From Streptococcus anginosus subsp. whileyi MAS624 (GTDB taxonomy: Bacteria; Bacillota; Bacilli; Lactobacillales; Streptococcaceae), in assembly GCF_000478925.1 (NCBI RefSeq), contig NZ_AP013072.1:846501-910500 (forward strand): a DNA stretch of 64,000 nucleotides, read 5' to 3'. Numbering within the stretch: the first letter of the stretch is position 1; every line of letters begins with the position of its first letter. The notes below the pieces were generated by a model, which did not search any database, was not told the DNA's origin, and was given only the letters and a program-made list of their open reading frames with translations. The translations under genes were made by a program, and so were the position numbers. Of the stretch, positions 31,922-42,503 are shown one piece after another.

Positions 31922-32887
31922 ACCCATGGTGCTAGTTCATTTCAAAATAGCGTAAATTATGAGCCAGAATAATTTGTTCAATTCGTAACTGTAGTCCGGC
32001 TAGCCCTCTAGCTAATGTATGTTCGATGTCAAAGAGACGACACAGTTCAGAAAAACGAGTTTCAATCGTTCGTCTCATGGCCATTACTTTCCAATTGTTA
32101 TGTTCTTCGGCTCCTGTCATGTTTTGTCGAAATGGTATCCATAGATGGTCACCTTCCTGTTTTAAGTCCTTTTTGAGTTCACCGCTTAAGTAGCCAAGAT
32201 TACCTAGAATAACCGATTGCTTACATCCCTCTAATAGCTCATAAACCACCTTGATATCGTAGACAGAGGCTGGTGTGACAACACAGTTCAGAATACAACC
32301 CGATAAGGTCACTAGCATATGAACCTTGAAACCATAGAACCAAAGATGTTTAGAGACGTTATAGCCAATATCGGCTAATCCTTTAAAAATGGCAACTCTT
32401 TGATTGCGAACTGGTTGGCAAAGTGGTAAGGAAAAACTATCTATAATCGCTATTTCATCAGGCGAAATCAAGTCGCTCATAGCTTTTCGGATTAATTGGA
32501 CTAGCCAAATCATTCGTCTAGACCGACGATTGAAACGACTTCTTTCTAGTAACTGACCACAAGGAAAGAGGTGTCAGATGGTGTAGAAATGGCGTTGTGA
32601 CGTTATGCCTAGTTCAGCTTGTAACAAAAGCAAGACAAGAAGCGCTTCATCTGAAACTTTGCCTAAGCCAACATTACGCCGATGTTTAAAGGAATCTGGG
32701 CAATAAGTTTTATAAAAGTAATGACAAATTTGTGATAATTGGCGTAAATTCCATTCATTGTAAATGATGAGATTTAGCAGTATACTGTAAGTGGCTCATT
32801 TGGACTAACCGCCTGTATGTTTCGTCACTTACAGTATAGTCCATTTGGGCTTTTTATTGTATGTTGAAATTAACTAGCACAACGGGT
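31922..32887 (-). mobile_element. IS982-family element, near full length but degenerate
   Basis: Terminal repeats ACCCATGGTGCTAGTT (31922-31937) and AACTAGCACAACGGGT (32872-32887) match in 14 of 16 positions. The minus-strand transposase starts at 32799 but a 4-base duplication (CCATTCATTG against CCATTG in copy 1) shifts the frame, and a TGA replaces the TGC of copy 1 in the ...HFYTI motif. The C-terminal 193 codons (32513-31932) retain an IS982-type DDE domain (AIIDSFSLPLC..., NLGYLSGEL, MRRTIETRFSEL). No target-site duplication is evident beside the ends. It lies in the same orientation as the remnant at 25640-25958, so the two bracket the island. Confidence 0.85.
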
Positions 32888-32918
32888 AGAACTAGTTTTG
32901 TATAAGAAAAGAGATTTC

Positions 32919-34656
32919 ATGAAAGATTTATTGAAATATTTTAAGGGTTATATCAAAGAATCCTTGTTGGGGCCACTTTTTAAATTATTAGAAGCTAGTT
33001 TTGAACTATTGGTGCCAATTTTGGTTGCAACAATTGTAGACCAAACAATCCCTAAAAAAGATAGCACGCATCTTTATACCGTGGTCTTTTTGTTGGTTGT
33101 CCTAGCATCGTTTGGTGTTGTCGTGGCGATTATTGCTCAATATTATTCCTCAAAAGCAGCGGTAGGATTTACACGTCAATTAACTAAAGATTTATATCAA
33201 AAAATAATGCGTTTGCCAAAAGCTAGTCGAGATAACTTGACGACATCTAGTCTGGTCACTCGTTTAACAAGTGATACTTATCAAATTCAGACCGGCATCA
33301 ATCAATTTCTTCGTCTTTTTTTTGCGCGCGCCGATTATTGTTTTTGGCTCGATTATCATGGCATTTTTGATTAGTCCAAGTATTACACTGTGGTTCTTAC
33401 TCATGGTTGTCATCCTAACGGGTATTATCTATATCATGTCACGCTTGGTAAATCCGCTTTACGCTAAAATTCGCCAGATTACAGATAAAATTGTCAATAT
33501 GACACGCCAACAACTGCAAGGTATGCGTGTTATCCGTGCCTTTGGGCAAACAAATAAAGAAATCCATGAGTTTAGAGATACCAATGAGATCTATAAGACC
33601 TGGCAGATAAAAACAGGAGTTTGGTCCAGTTTGATTAGCCCGTTGACTTTTTTAGTGGTAAATAGCACTTTGGTCATGGTTATTTGGCATGGGAATCTAG
33701 CTATTGGACAGGATTTGCTGACGCAAGGGAAATTAGTTGCTTTAGTCAATTACCTTTTGCAAATCTTGATAGAGTTGTTGAAACTGGCAATGCTTGTTAC
33801 TTCTTTGAATCAAAGTTACATTAGTGCTAGACGAATCCAAGAGGTTTTTGAACAGGAAGAGGAAGATGTACTAGCAGAACTGTCAATACGGCATTCTGTT
33901 GGTGCTCAGTCTATTTCTGCTGAAAATGTTACCTTTACCTATCCACAAGCTGCTAGTCCAGCCTTGGAAAATATTTCGTTTGACGTACTATCTGGTCAGA
34001 CTTTGGGAGTGATTGGCGGAACAGGCTCAGGAAAATCAACTTTGGTGCAACTCTTGGCGCACTTGTATTCGATTGATACAGGTAAGTTAGTCATTTTAAA
34101 AAATGGTCGCAGTCCTCGAAATCTGAAAGAATGGCGTTCTTGGATAAGTTTAGTACCACAAAAAGCAGAATTGTTCTGTGGAACGATTCGCTCAAATTTG
34201 TCGCTGGGACTGGAAGACGAGGTGACGGATGAACAACTTTGGTGGGCTCTTGATATTGCGCAGGCTAGTGACTTTGTACAGGAAAAAGAAGGTCAGCTAG
34301 ATGCAGTAGTAGAAGCTTTTGGTCGGAATTTTTCCGGTGGTCAACGCCAACGGTTGACGATTGCGCGCGCTATTTTACAAAAAGCACCTTTTCTGGTGCT
34401 GGATGATTCCACTTCGGCACTTGATTATTTAACAGAAGCTAAACTATTGCAAGCTATCAAAGAGCAGTTAAAGAACACGAGTTTGATTTTAATTTCACAG
34501 CGAACCAATAGCTTGCGTGCAGCTGATCAGATACTGGTCTTGGATAAGGGACATCAGATGGCTCTGGGTGCACATGAGGAGCTGATCCAAACGAGCGATA
34601 TTTATCGAGAAATTCATCTCTCACAACATAGCAGGGAGGAAAAGCATGAAAACTAG
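32919..34656 (+). pseudogene. ABC exporter half-transporter A (multidrug type), frameshifted
   Basis: A full half-transporter would be about 579 residues: six membrane segments, then an ATPase domain with Walker A GGTGSGKST, signature FSGGQRQR and Walker B FLVLDDSTSALD. At 33316-33323 a run of eight T breaks the frame. Removing one T restores QFLRLFLRAPIIVFGSIIMAF, the expected membrane segment. As read, translation stops at 33374 inside the membrane domain; the remainder would need re-initiation. The gene overlaps its partner by 11 bases. The pair resembles the heterodimeric exporters of the LmrCD, EfrAB and PatAB type. The Walker B Glu is Asp (DDST), the usual degenerate site of one subunit in such heterodimers. 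Confidence 0.85.
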
Positions 34657-36395
34657 ATATTCTACAAGTAGGTTGAAGCGTCTAGCGAGTGATTTATTAC
34701 AACAACGTTGGCTTTTTCTGTTAGCCACAGTTGGAACGATTGTTCAGGTTGCCTTGACCATTTATTTGCCGATTTTGATTGGAAATGCAATTGATAGTGT
34801 TTTACTTTCCGATGCAAGTCAGCATTTGCTGCCAATTCTCTCGAAAATGGGGATGGTGATTGTTGCCAATACAGCGATTCAATGGCTCAATCCTTTAATC
34901 TATAATCAGTTGATTTATAGTTATAGTCGGAAACTTCGGGACGCAGTTATTCAAAAAATTCATCGACTTCCCTTGGCTTATCTTGATCGTCAAGGGAGCG
35001 GTGATTTAGTGAGTCGCTTGACGACGGATGTGGAGCAGCTAAATAATGGTCTGCTCATGGTCTTCAATCAGTTTTTTGTAGGCGTGTTGACTATTCTTGT
35101 AACGATTGTGACAATGGCAAGGATTGACTTTTTCATGATGATGTTAGTCTTGCTTTTAACTCCCTTATCTATGCTGATTGCACGTTTTATAGCCCGTAAA
35201 AGCTACAAGCTGTTTCAAAAACAAACGACGGCACGAGGGCTTCAGACACAGCTCATTGAAGAAAGTCTCTCTCAAGAAAGTTTGATTCAAAGTTTTAATG
35301 CTCAAGAGCAATTCATTACGGATTTTACAAAAGGCAATGAGACATATGCTGACTATTCTCAGGATGCTATCTTTTATTCCTCTACTGTCAATCCAGCGAC
35401 TCGCTTCGTGAATGCTCTTATTTATGCCATTGTTGTTGGATTTGGTGCGGTTCGTATCATTAACGGCTCTAGTTTCACAGTTGGACAATTAGTGACATTC
35501 TTAAATTATGTCAACCAATACACTAAGCCCTTCAACGATATTTCGTCTGTTATGGCTGAATTGCAAAGCGCCCTTGCTTGTGCAGAGCGCTTGTACATGA
35601 TTTTAGATGAAAAAGAAGTTGTGGAAACGGGGAAAGAAGAACTTACGAGTGAGGCAGTACGGGGAGCAATTCGTTTTGAACATGTCCGTTTTGGTTATGA
35701 AAAAGATAAACCTTTGATTCACGATTTAAACATGACCGTTCCAGCAGGAAGCAAAGTTGCTATTGTTGGACCAACTGGTGCTGGAAAATCGACTTTAATC
35801 AATCTCCTCATGCGTTTTTATAATGTAGATGCGGGTAAGATTAAGTTAGACGACAGAGATATTACAGATTATACCAGAGTCTCATTTCGCCAGCAGTTTG
35901 GTATGGTTTTACAAGAAACATGGCTGAAGACAGCGACGATTCATGAAAATATTGCTTTTGGGCCGACCAGAGGCTAGCCGAGAAGAAGTAATTGCAGCAG
36001 CTAAAGCTGCTAATACTCATTTCTTTATCCAGCAATTGCCGCATGGCTATGATACTTATCTAGCAGATGCAGGAGATTCTTTGTCACAAGGACAACGCCA
36101 GCTATTGACCATTGCGCGTGTTTTTCTAGCGGTTCCTAAAATCCTGATTTTGGATGAAGCAACCTCCTCTATTGATACGCGGACTGAAGTACTCATTCAA
36201 GAGGCTTTTAATAAGCTCATGGTAGGGCGAACCAGTTTTATCATTGCTCATCGCTTGTCTACCATTCAGAATGCAGATATCATTTTAGTGCTGGTTGACG
36301 GAGATATTGTGGAATATGGCAGTCATCAAGAGCTGATGCAAGCAAAAGGCGTTTATTATCAAATGCAGACAGCGCAGGGAAGTTTGGCGGTTTAA
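34646..36395 (+). pseudogene. ABC exporter half-transporter B (multidrug type), frameshifted
   Basis: Partner of the preceding gene. It has six membrane segments, PTGAGKST as Walker A, SQGQRQLLTIAR as signature and KILILDEATSSID with a canonical catalytic Glu. The frame breaks at GGG 35960-35962: one G fewer gives IHENIAFGRPEASREEV, the expected sequence between Q-loop and signature. As read, the first product ends at 35977 before the signature motif and Walker B, so it could not hydrolyse ATP. Both subunits carrying independent +1 shifts at homopolymers is either true loss of the transporter or a sequencing artefact. Confidence 0.85.
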
Positions 36396-36415
36396 GATTG
36401 ACTAGGCGAACAAAC

Positions 36416-37951
36416 TTATAGCTGTTCTTTGCGGACTAGCTCTATTCCTGTCTCATTCAAGCGGTAGATTTTCTGACAAACTTCTTTGAGAAAGGTTCGG
36501 TCGTGTGAAACGGTAATGATAGCGCCGCTATAGTCTGTAAAAAGCTTTCGTACTTGTGGCTGAGAAGTGGGGGAAAAGTTGCATGTCGGCTCGTCTAGCA
36601 ACAAGACATTTGCCTGATCTAATACCATTTTTAGAAGCAGTAATTTAGCTTTTTGTCCACCAGATAGCTGGGAAATGGGATGATGTACTTCGTTGCGCGT
36701 GAATTGCAGACTGGCTAGGTGGGTGAGGATTTTTTCTCGCTCAATAGCCTCTCCTGTAGATGTTAGAAAATCTATTGGAGAATCGACTTCGTTTAAACTA
36801 TCAGGATAGATTTGAGGCATATACCCTAGCGTAATGCCTTTTTTCTTTTGCAATAGATTTCGCAGTTCTTTGATAAAAGTAGATTTTCCGGCACCATTTT
36901 CACCAATAATCCCAATCTTTTCCTGCCCTAAGAGTTCAAAATTTATATTTTTGGCTAAGGTGCGTTCCCCTACCTTCAAATACATCTGTTTGAGAGTGAC
37001 TACTCTTTTTGTAGATGGCAGAGGAGTAATAGTAGAAAATTGTAGATTGATAGCATCTGCTTGTGTTGGTAACTCTGTCATTTTAGTGGCTTCTCGATTA
37101 AAACGTTTTTCTTGTGAGAGAATATTTTTCATTTTTTTGGCTAGTAATCTACCAGCTGTGCTGTCATGAGTATGACGCAAGACATGCTCCACACTTTGTT
37201 TGACTCGCTGGTGTTTTGCCATTGCTTTTTGATATTCTTCTCGTTCTTTTTTTGCATCTTTAGTTTGCTTTTCAAATGCAGCTTGTCGTTGCTGGCTGTA
37301 ATTTTCATAATCAAGATTCTGTACAGTCGTCCGAGCTTCTTGCTTTTTCTTAACCAATTCCAAATGTACGATTTTTGTTGCTGTATGACCTAAAAGACTT
37401 TCATCATGTGAAACAAACATAACTGTTTGAGGTGTATTTTGAAGAAAATTTTCCAGCCAAATCAGAGTGTCTGTGTCTAAATCATTGGAGGGCTCATCTA
37501 AAAAGAGAATGTCCCAATTTGTAGAGAGGATTTTTAAAAGCTGTACTTTTAATGTTTCACCGCCAGATAGAGTCGCTAATGTTTGCTGACTAGTAAAACG
37601 TTCGCTATCAAAATGTAATTCTTGAGCAAAGCGGTAAAGTTTGCTGTAATCTAAGTCTACGTCCAAATCACCAAAGAAATAGTCGTTGAGGGAGAGCCTT
37701 CTTTCATTTTCAGGTAAAGTTTGCGGCAAATAAGCGTAACGATGATAGTTTTTCTGAATTTCTCCCCTATAACTAACATAGTCTGAAACAAGTGCGTCAT
37801 TCATGAGTAATTTGAGAAGAGTAGATTTCCCATTTCCTTCTTCTCCGATAATGGCAATTTTATCACTTGTATTGACTGTGAGTGATAAATCGCTGACCAA
37901 GTCTTTCAAGTCTTTTAAATGGGTAATAGTTAAATGTCGAATTTGTAACAT
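36416..37951 (-). CDS. ABC-F family ATPase (ribosomal protection type)
   Basis: 511 residues with two ATPase domains and no membrane segments. The first has Walker A GEEGNGKST, signature LSGGE and LDEPSNDLD; the second has GENGAGKST, LSGGQKAK and LDEPTCNFS. Between them is a long charged helical linker (about residues 205-290, KKEREEYQKAMAKHQRVKQS), the P-site tRNA interaction motif that reaches the peptidyl-transferase centre in antibiotic-resistance ABC-F proteins. SD is AAAAGGAG. The second Walker B region (LDEPTCNFS) departs from the usual LDEPTNHLD. Upstream is a leader peptide and an attenuator-like structure, typical for inducible ABC-F resistance genes. The drug class cannot be told from sequence. 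Confidence 0.85.
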   Translation of the reverse strand: MLQIRHLTITHLKDLKDLVSDLSLTVNTSDKIAIIGEEGNGKSTLLKLLMNDALVSDYVSYRGEIQKNYHRYAYLPQTLPENERRLSLNDYFFGDLDVDLDYSKLYRFAQELHFDSERFTSQQTLATLSGGETLKVQLLKILSTNWDILFLDEPSNDLDTDTLIWLENFLQNTPQTVMFVSHDESLLGHTATKIVHLELVKKKQEARTTVQNLDYENYSQQRQAAFEKQTKDAKKEREEYQKAMAKHQRVKQSVEHVLRHTHDSTAGRLLAKKMKNILSQEKRFNREATKMTELPTQADAINLQFSTITPLPSTKRVVTLKQMYLKVGERTLAKNINFELLGQEKIGIIGENGAGKSTFIKELRNLLQKKKGITLGYMPQIYPDSLNEVDSPIDFLTSTGEAIEREKILTHLASLQFTRNEVHHPISQLSGGQKAKLLLLKMVLDQANVLLLDEPTCNFSPTSQPQVRKLFTDYSGAIITVSHDRTFLKEVCQKIYRLNETGIELVRKEQL

Positions 37952-37992
37952 ACAAGTCTCCTTTTGATGTTCATTGTCATTTTAGAGCTAAG

Positions 37993-38027
37993 AAAAACAG
38001 CCCTATTTATCTAGTAGAGCTGTTTTT
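37993..38027 (-). terminator. Attenuator hairpin in the ABC-F leader
   Basis: On the minus strand AAAAACAGC pairs with GCTGTTTTT, extended by TCTA/TAGG, to a 13-bp stem with loop CTAGATAAA, then TTTTTC. It sits about 40 bases upstream of the ABC-F start codon, within the untranslated leader, so it would end transcription before the gene. Confidence 0.8.
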
Positions 38028-38153
38028 GTTTTTGGATTGCCAACAAACATTGCAAAACGGAGTAGTCTGCAACGAATAGATTATTATTGAGAAGTTTGAA
38101 AAAATTCTTTTATAAAAATAGGCAAGAGCATGACAAAAAATCTACTAGATAAA
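38006..38153 (-). promoter_or_regulatory. Anti-terminator arms upstream of the ABC-F gene
   Basis: A 13-base segment TTTATCTAGTAGA (minus strand, at 38153-38141), starting seven bases after the leader-peptide stop, is exactly complementary to TCTACTAGATAAA (38018-38006) inside the attenuator's left stem and loop. Pairing of the two excludes the terminator. This is the layout of ribosome-mediated attenuation. Confidence 0.7.
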
Positions 38154-38160
38154 GTTTCCT

Positions 38161-38184
38161 TTAAGCAATAGATTTCTTGTACAT
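38161..38184 (-). CDS. Seven-residue leader peptide MYKKSIA
   Basis: ATG at 38184 follows a very strong ribosome site (GGAGGTAAGGAG) with correct spacing and encodes MYKKSIA then TAA. Such short leader ORFs precede inducible ABC-F genes, where drug-stalled ribosomes release attenuation. The same frame is open upstream to 38346 (a hydrophobic 61-codon ORF), but the strong SD points to initiation at 38184. Confidence 0.7.
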   Translation of the reverse strand: MYKKSIA

Positions 38185-38333
38185 AAACTCCTTACCTCCG
38201 AATTTTACTGATTTTAGTGTAGCAAAAAAGATATAAAATGTCAAAAGAGTACCGAGAAAAAAGTTTGTCACTAAGAATAAATAGAATGAAAGTGCAACTG
38301 TTGTGTTATTGAGTTTTCTTCTAGAAAGTAAAC

Positions 38334-38362
38334 GAGTCTGGAACATTTTTGTCCCAGACTCG
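38334..38362 (-). terminator. Terminator after the glutamine-type ABC importer
   Basis: GAGTCTGGGAC and GTTCCAGACTC pair on the minus strand around AAAAAT. The 11-bp GC-containing stem starts 8 bases after the stop of the ATPase gene. The downstream T-tract is weak. Confidence 0.7.
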
Positions 38363-38370
38363 AAGTCATA

Positions 38371-39111
38371 TTATATGTTCAAGACTTTATCTAGGAAGTC
38401 TTTGAGGCGTGGGTGCTGCGGATTATCAAAGATTTGGTCGGGTTTACCGTCTTCTAAAAACTCTCCGTCAGCCGTAAAGATAACACGGTTTGCCACTTGG
38501 CGAGCAAATCCCATTTCATGAGTTACAATAATCATAGTCATGCCTTGCTTGGCCAATTCTTTCATAACATTGAGAACATCTCCAACCATTTCGGGATCAA
38601 GAGCAGAAGTAGGTTCGTCAAAGAGCATAATATCAGGATTCATAGCAAGTCCCCGTGCAATTGCAACACGTTGTTTTTGTCCACCTGAGAGGCTATCTGG
38701 CATGGCATCAGCTTTATCAGAGAGACCGACTTTTTCTAATAATTCCATACCAAGTTTATCTGCTTCAGCTTGTGTCATTCGCTTGTGCTCGACAGGAGCA
38801 AAGGTGATATTTTCCAAAACTGTCATGTGAGGGAAGAGATTGAAGTGTTGGAAAACCATACCAATATTTTCACGAACTAAGTCGACATCTGTTTTTTTAT
38901 CGGTTAAGTCGAAACCGTCCACGGTAATAGATCCACTTGTAACTTCTTCCAGCAGGTTGAGACTGCGAAGAAAGGTTGATTTTCCCGAACCTGAAGGTCC
39001 GATGATACAAACGACATCCCCTTCATAGAATTTGGTTGTGATTCCTTTTAGAACTTCATTTTCTCCGTAGTATTTATGTAAATCATTGACATCAATTTTT
39101 AATTTAGCCAT
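38371..39111 (-). CDS. glnQ: Amino-acid ABC transporter ATPase (GlnQ type)
   Basis: 246 residues: Walker [10 protein letters not shown], signature LSGGQKQR, Walker [15 protein letters not shown] and the H-loop THEMGF of polar amino-acid importers. It overlaps the upstream permease gene by one base (TAATG arrangement). With that fused partner it forms a GlnPQ-type importer for glutamine/glutamate or a related amino acid. Confidence 0.92.
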   Translation of the reverse strand: MAKLKIDVNDLHKYYGENEVLKGITTKFYEGDVVCIIGPSGSGKSTFLRSLNLLEEVTSGSITVDGFDLTDKKTDVDLVRENIGMVFQHFNLFPHMTVLENITFAPVEHKRMTQAEADKLGMELLEKVGLSDKADAMPDSLSGGQKQRVAIARGLAMNPDIMLFDEPTSALDPEMVGDVLNVMKELAKQGMTMIIVTHEMGFARQVANRVIFTADGEFLEDGKPDQIFDNPQHPRLKDFLDKVLNI

Positions 39112-41288
39112 TATTTAATCCTCTTTTCTAAGCGTTTTGCAAGTCTCGTTAAAAGAGTGATGATAATCAAGTAAAAGACTGCTAGGATAGCATACATTTT
39201 GAAGCTTTGATAGTTACGAGCAATGATGATTTTACCCGTTTGGAAAAGTTCGACGAGACCGATAGCAGAGACGATTGTAGTATCTTTCAAAGCGATAACA
39301 AACTGATTGACGAAGTTTGGTAACATGATTTTTGTTGCTTGTGGCAGAATAATCTTTCTCATTGTCTTAGAATAAGAAATACCAAGACTGCGACTGGCTT
39401 CCATTTGTCCAGCTGGAACAGCTTGAATCCCACCACGGACAATTTCTGCAATATAAGCACCTGCATTGAGAGAAAGAGCAATCGTACCAGCCACAAAATC
39501 GTTAATCGGACTTTGATGACCTGTCATTGATTCAATAAGGTTTGGGATGCCCCAGAAGATAAAGGCTGCGAGAATCATAAGTGGGATTCCACGAATGACA
39601 TCCACGAAGATTTCTGAGATGACGCGGAGTGTTTTGACGGGACTCACGCTAAACATACCAAAGATAATTCCAATTACCATAGCAATAGCAAATGACAGAA
39701 GCGCAAGAGCAATGGTGATACCAAGTCCGCTTAACAATTGTTTATAGTTGTTTTGGAGAAGCCCCCAAATGGTAGTTTCATCAACTGTACTGTCTGAAGA
39801 GCTAGAAGCAGAGCTGGTCTTTTTCAAATATTTATCAAGAATTTTTTGATACTGACCATTTTTCTTGATATTTGCTAAACCATTATTAAACATTTGGATT
39901 AATTCAGGATTGCTGCCCTTTTTTACTGCAAAAGCAGTATCTCCGATAGGAGTTCCCTTGATTGGAGTTTTTAGTTTTTGACCTTGGCTAATGGAGTATT
40001 TTACAACGGGTTCGTCGTCCATAACAGCATTCACAGAGCCAGAATTCAAACTATCATACATAGAAGAAGCATCAGCGAATGTCTTGATTTTATAACCATA
40101 CTTGTTTTGATTTTCTGTTAAGAAGGTTTGCGAAGCAGTACCATTTTTAACGCCGACTGTTTTGCCTTTCAAGTCTTTATAAGAAGCAATTGTGCTGGAT
40201 TCTTTGACAGCAAGGATTGCGTTTGCTGTGTAATAAGGCTCTGAGAAATCAAAGGTTTCTTTACGAGCGTCTGTCACAGACATCCCTGCAATCATTCCGT
40301 CAGCTTGTCCAGATTGTACAGCATTTAAAGCGGCATCAAATCCGGGATTTGTAATTTCAATCGTGAAACCTTGGTCTTTGGCAATGGCTTTTATCAAATC
40401 CATGTCAATCCCAGTATATTTGTTATTACTATCTTGGAAAACGAATGGTGCAAAGGAAGAATCGCTAGCAATGGTATATTTTGCTTTGACAGGAGTTGCT
40501 TTTTGGCCAGCAGGAGTAGTAGTTTCTGGAGTGGAACTAGTTGCCTTTGTAGCTCCTGTCCATTTTGAGATGATTTTATCAAGAGAACCATCTTTTTTCA
40601 TTTGAGCAAGTGCTTCATTGAATTCTGTTACTAGATACTCATACTTGCTTCCTTTTTTGACACCAAATGCAAAGCTACCAACAGCTTCCCCTTTCATAGA
40701 AATTTTTAAGTTTTGGCCTTGCTTGATAGCATATTCAATAACGGGCTGATCATCCATCATAGCATCAATTGAACCAGAGTTCAAACTATTATAAGTCAAA
40801 TCAGTTGTATCAAAAGTTTTGATAGTAAATTTATATTTGTCTTTGATTTTTTCTAGAAAACGTTGTGCAGTAGTCCCGTTTTTAACTCCGACGGTTTTTC
40901 CTTTTAATTGTGAATAACTTCTAATTGCATGTGTTTTAGTCGTTGCGATGACGACTTTTGTATCATAATAAGTATCAGACATGGTGAAGACTTTTTCGCG
41001 GTCTTTGGTTTTTGTCATTCCAGCCATAATAGCATCTGCCTGACCAGATTGAACAGCATTGACCGCTGCATCAAATCCAGGGAAAGTCATATTGATGTTC
41101 CAACTTTTTAGTTCAGCGACTTTATTGATAATATCTACGTCAATACCTTTGTAAGTTTGATCGGAATCTTTAAACTCAAAAGGTGCATAGGCTGTATCAG
41201 ATACTACTTTGATTGCATCCGCATGGATATTAATTGTAGCAAATAGTGGTAGTAAAGCTAACAAAAAAGCTATGATTTTTTTCTTCAT
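39111..41288 (-). CDS. glnP: Fused amino-acid ABC importer: two substrate-binding domains plus permease (GlnP type)
   Basis: 725 residues. A signal peptide ([23 protein letters not shown]) is followed by two tandem periplasmic-binding-protein domains (about 25-250 and 270-490), each with [30 protein letters not shown] and the Arg/Asp ligand motifs [18 protein letters not shown]. After a Ser-rich linker comes a permease domain with several membrane segments and the EAA-like loop [22 protein letters not shown]. Two binding domains per permease is the known GlnP architecture in lactic acid bacteria; the two domains often differ in substrate. SD is AAAGGAGAG. Confidence 0.93.
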   Translation of the reverse strand: MKKKIIAFLLALLPLFATINIHADAIKVVSDTAYAPFEFKDSDQTYKGIDVDIINKVAELKSWNINMTFPGFDAAVNAVQSGQADAIMAGMTKTKDREKVFTMSDTYYDTKVVIATTKTHAIRSYSQLKGKTVGVKNGTTAQRFLEKIKDKYKFTIKTFDTTDLTYNSLNSGSIDAMMDDQPVIEYAIKQGQNLKISMKGEAVGSFAFGVKKGSKYEYLVTEFNEALAQMKKDGSLDKIISKWTGATKATSSTPETTTPAGQKATPVKAKYTIASDSSFAPFVFQDSNNKYTGIDMDLIKAIAKDQGFTIEITNPGFDAALNAVQSGQADGMIAGMSVTDARKETFDFSEPYYTANAILAVKESSTIASYKDLKGKTVGVKNGTASQTFLTENQNKYGYKIKTFADASSMYDSLNSGSVNAVMDDEPVVKYSISQGQKLKTPIKGTPIGDTAFAVKKGSNPELIQMFNNGLANIKKNGQYQKILDKYLKKTSSASSSSDSTVDETTIWGLLQNNYKQLLSGLGITIALALLSFAIAMVIGIIFGMFSVSPVKTLRVISEIFVDVIRGIPLMILAAFIFWGIPNLIESMTGHQSPINDFVAGTIALSLNAGAYIAEIVRGGIQAVPAGQMEASRSLGISYSKTMRKIILPQATKIMLPNFVNQFVIALKDTTIVSAIGLVELFQTGKIIIARNYQSFKMYAILAVFYLIIITLLTRLAKRLEKRIK

Positions 41289-41396
41289 GAGTCTCTCCTT
41301 TAAAGAATATTTTTAAATTATACCAGAAATATCTTCGAAAGGCAAATATTTCACATTTTTATGTTATATTTTATAACATGGACGAAAATTTCTTTT

Positions 41397-41426
41397 TTGA
41401 TTTGCGTAAAATAAATATGATATAAT
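41397..41426 (+). promoter_or_regulatory. Promoter of the CPBP protease gene
   Basis: TTGATT and an extended -10 (TGA TATAAT) are separated by 18 bases, with the ATG 28 bases downstream of the -10. Confidence 0.65.
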
Positions 41427-41453
41427 AATAATAAAAAATAGAAAGGAAATTTT

Positions 41454-42413
41454 ATGTTTAAATCTCGTATGCTTGATAATGTGAAACAGTCCCGTTACAT
41501 TCCGCCTATTTGGTTGGCCGTTATCCTCTCGATTGTTTTTGTTTATGGAGGTGAAATTGTCGGTGGGCTTGCATTGGTTCCAATTTCGATACTGCTGGGT
41601 CTTGTGCTTGGCCTTGTTCATTCTGGGTCAGGCTTTGTAATGATACAAGAACTGATATCGCATTGTATGATTTTCATTCAACTCTTCCTCTTTTTCTTTA
41701 TTTCTTTAGCTCTCTTTCTTTGGGTGAAATGCGTTGAAAAAAGACCTTTTTCAAGTCTTGGTTTTTTTAAGGAAAATTGGTTTAAAGAACTAGCAAAAGG
41801 ATTTTTGATTGGATCGGCACAGTTTTCTCTCATAGTTGTCTTACTTTTGGTGACAGGTGTAAGTAGGTTAGAACTCAAACATCTTAGTTTGGAGCCCTTT
41901 CTCTTTATTATCGCCCTGATTCCGTTTTGGATTTTACAAGGCGGAACAGAAGAATTGGTGACGCGTGGTTGGCTATTTCCTACGGTTACTGCCAAGTCAA
42001 ATATTTTGGTCGGTATCTTAATTTCTGCTGGTCTATTTGGTGCTCTCCATTTATTAAATCCCGGTGTAACGCTTCTTTCGATTATCAACATTATTCTTGA
42101 TGGTATTTTCGCTTGTTTTTACATGCTAAAAACGGACAATATGTGGGGTCTGGCTGGTATCCACGGGGCTTGGAATTTTGTTCAAGGTAATATTTATGGT
42201 ATTCAGGTCAGCGGTCAGGGAGCAGAAGCTTCCGTCTTTGCCTATAATACGAAATCTAGTGTTGATTGGCTTTCGGGTGGGGCTTTTGGAGCAGAAGGTT
42301 CTATTTTTACCAGTCTGGTGTTAATTCTCAGTATTGCCTATCTGTATTGGTCTCTTAAAAAAGAAGATAAATTACCAGCAGTATTGCAATTTAGAAAGTC
42401 ACATCTCACTTAG
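41454..42413 (+). CDS. CPBP-family intramembrane metalloprotease
   Basis: 319 residues with about eight membrane segments. The CPBP (CAAX protease/bacteriocin-processing, Abi) motifs are all visible: GGTEELVTRGW (EExxxR), FGALHLLN (first His) and HGAWNF (second His/Asn). These proteins cleave within membranes; streptococcal members are often linked to bacteriocin immunity, but no bacteriocin gene is nearby. SD AAAGGAAA. A monocistronic gene upstream of uvrB. Confidence 0.88.
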   Translation: MFKSRMLDNVKQSRYIPPIWLAVILSIVFVYGGEIVGGLALVPISILLGLVLGLVHSGSGFVMIQELISHCMIFIQLFLFFFISLALFLWVKCVEKRPFSSLGFFKENWFKELAKGFLIGSAQFSLIVVLLLVTGVSRLELKHLSLEPFLFIIALIPFWILQGGTEELVTRGWLFPTVTAKSNILVGILISAGLFGALHLLNPGVTLLSIINIILDGIFACFYMLKTDNMWGLAGIHGAWNFVQGNIYGIQVSGQGAEASVFAYNTKSSVDWLSGGAFGAEGSIFTSLVLILSIAYLYWSLKKEDKLPAVLQFRKSHLT

Positions 42414-42503
42414 TGTTACTAGGTGAGATTCTTTATATCCTAAGTCAGTGATATTTTAAGAATTGTGATAAAATAAGAGAAGATTGTATAGAGGAAAAGA
42501 ATA

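Noticed and set aside
33271..33374. Programmed +1/-1 frameshifting in the ABC exporter
   Set aside because: The T8 tract could slip, but no stimulatory structure is evident and the partner gene is also shifted at an unrelated GGG; mutation or error is simpler.
38161..38346. A 61-residue membrane peptide gene upstream of the ABC-F gene
   Set aside because: Its 5' part overlaps the terminator of the neighbouring importer operon and lacks an SD, whereas a strong SD lies before the internal ATG at 38184.
39111..41288. Tandem binding domains in the importer as a gene fusion error
   Set aside because: Two substrate-binding domains fused to the permease is the normal GlnP architecture in lactic acid bacteria.
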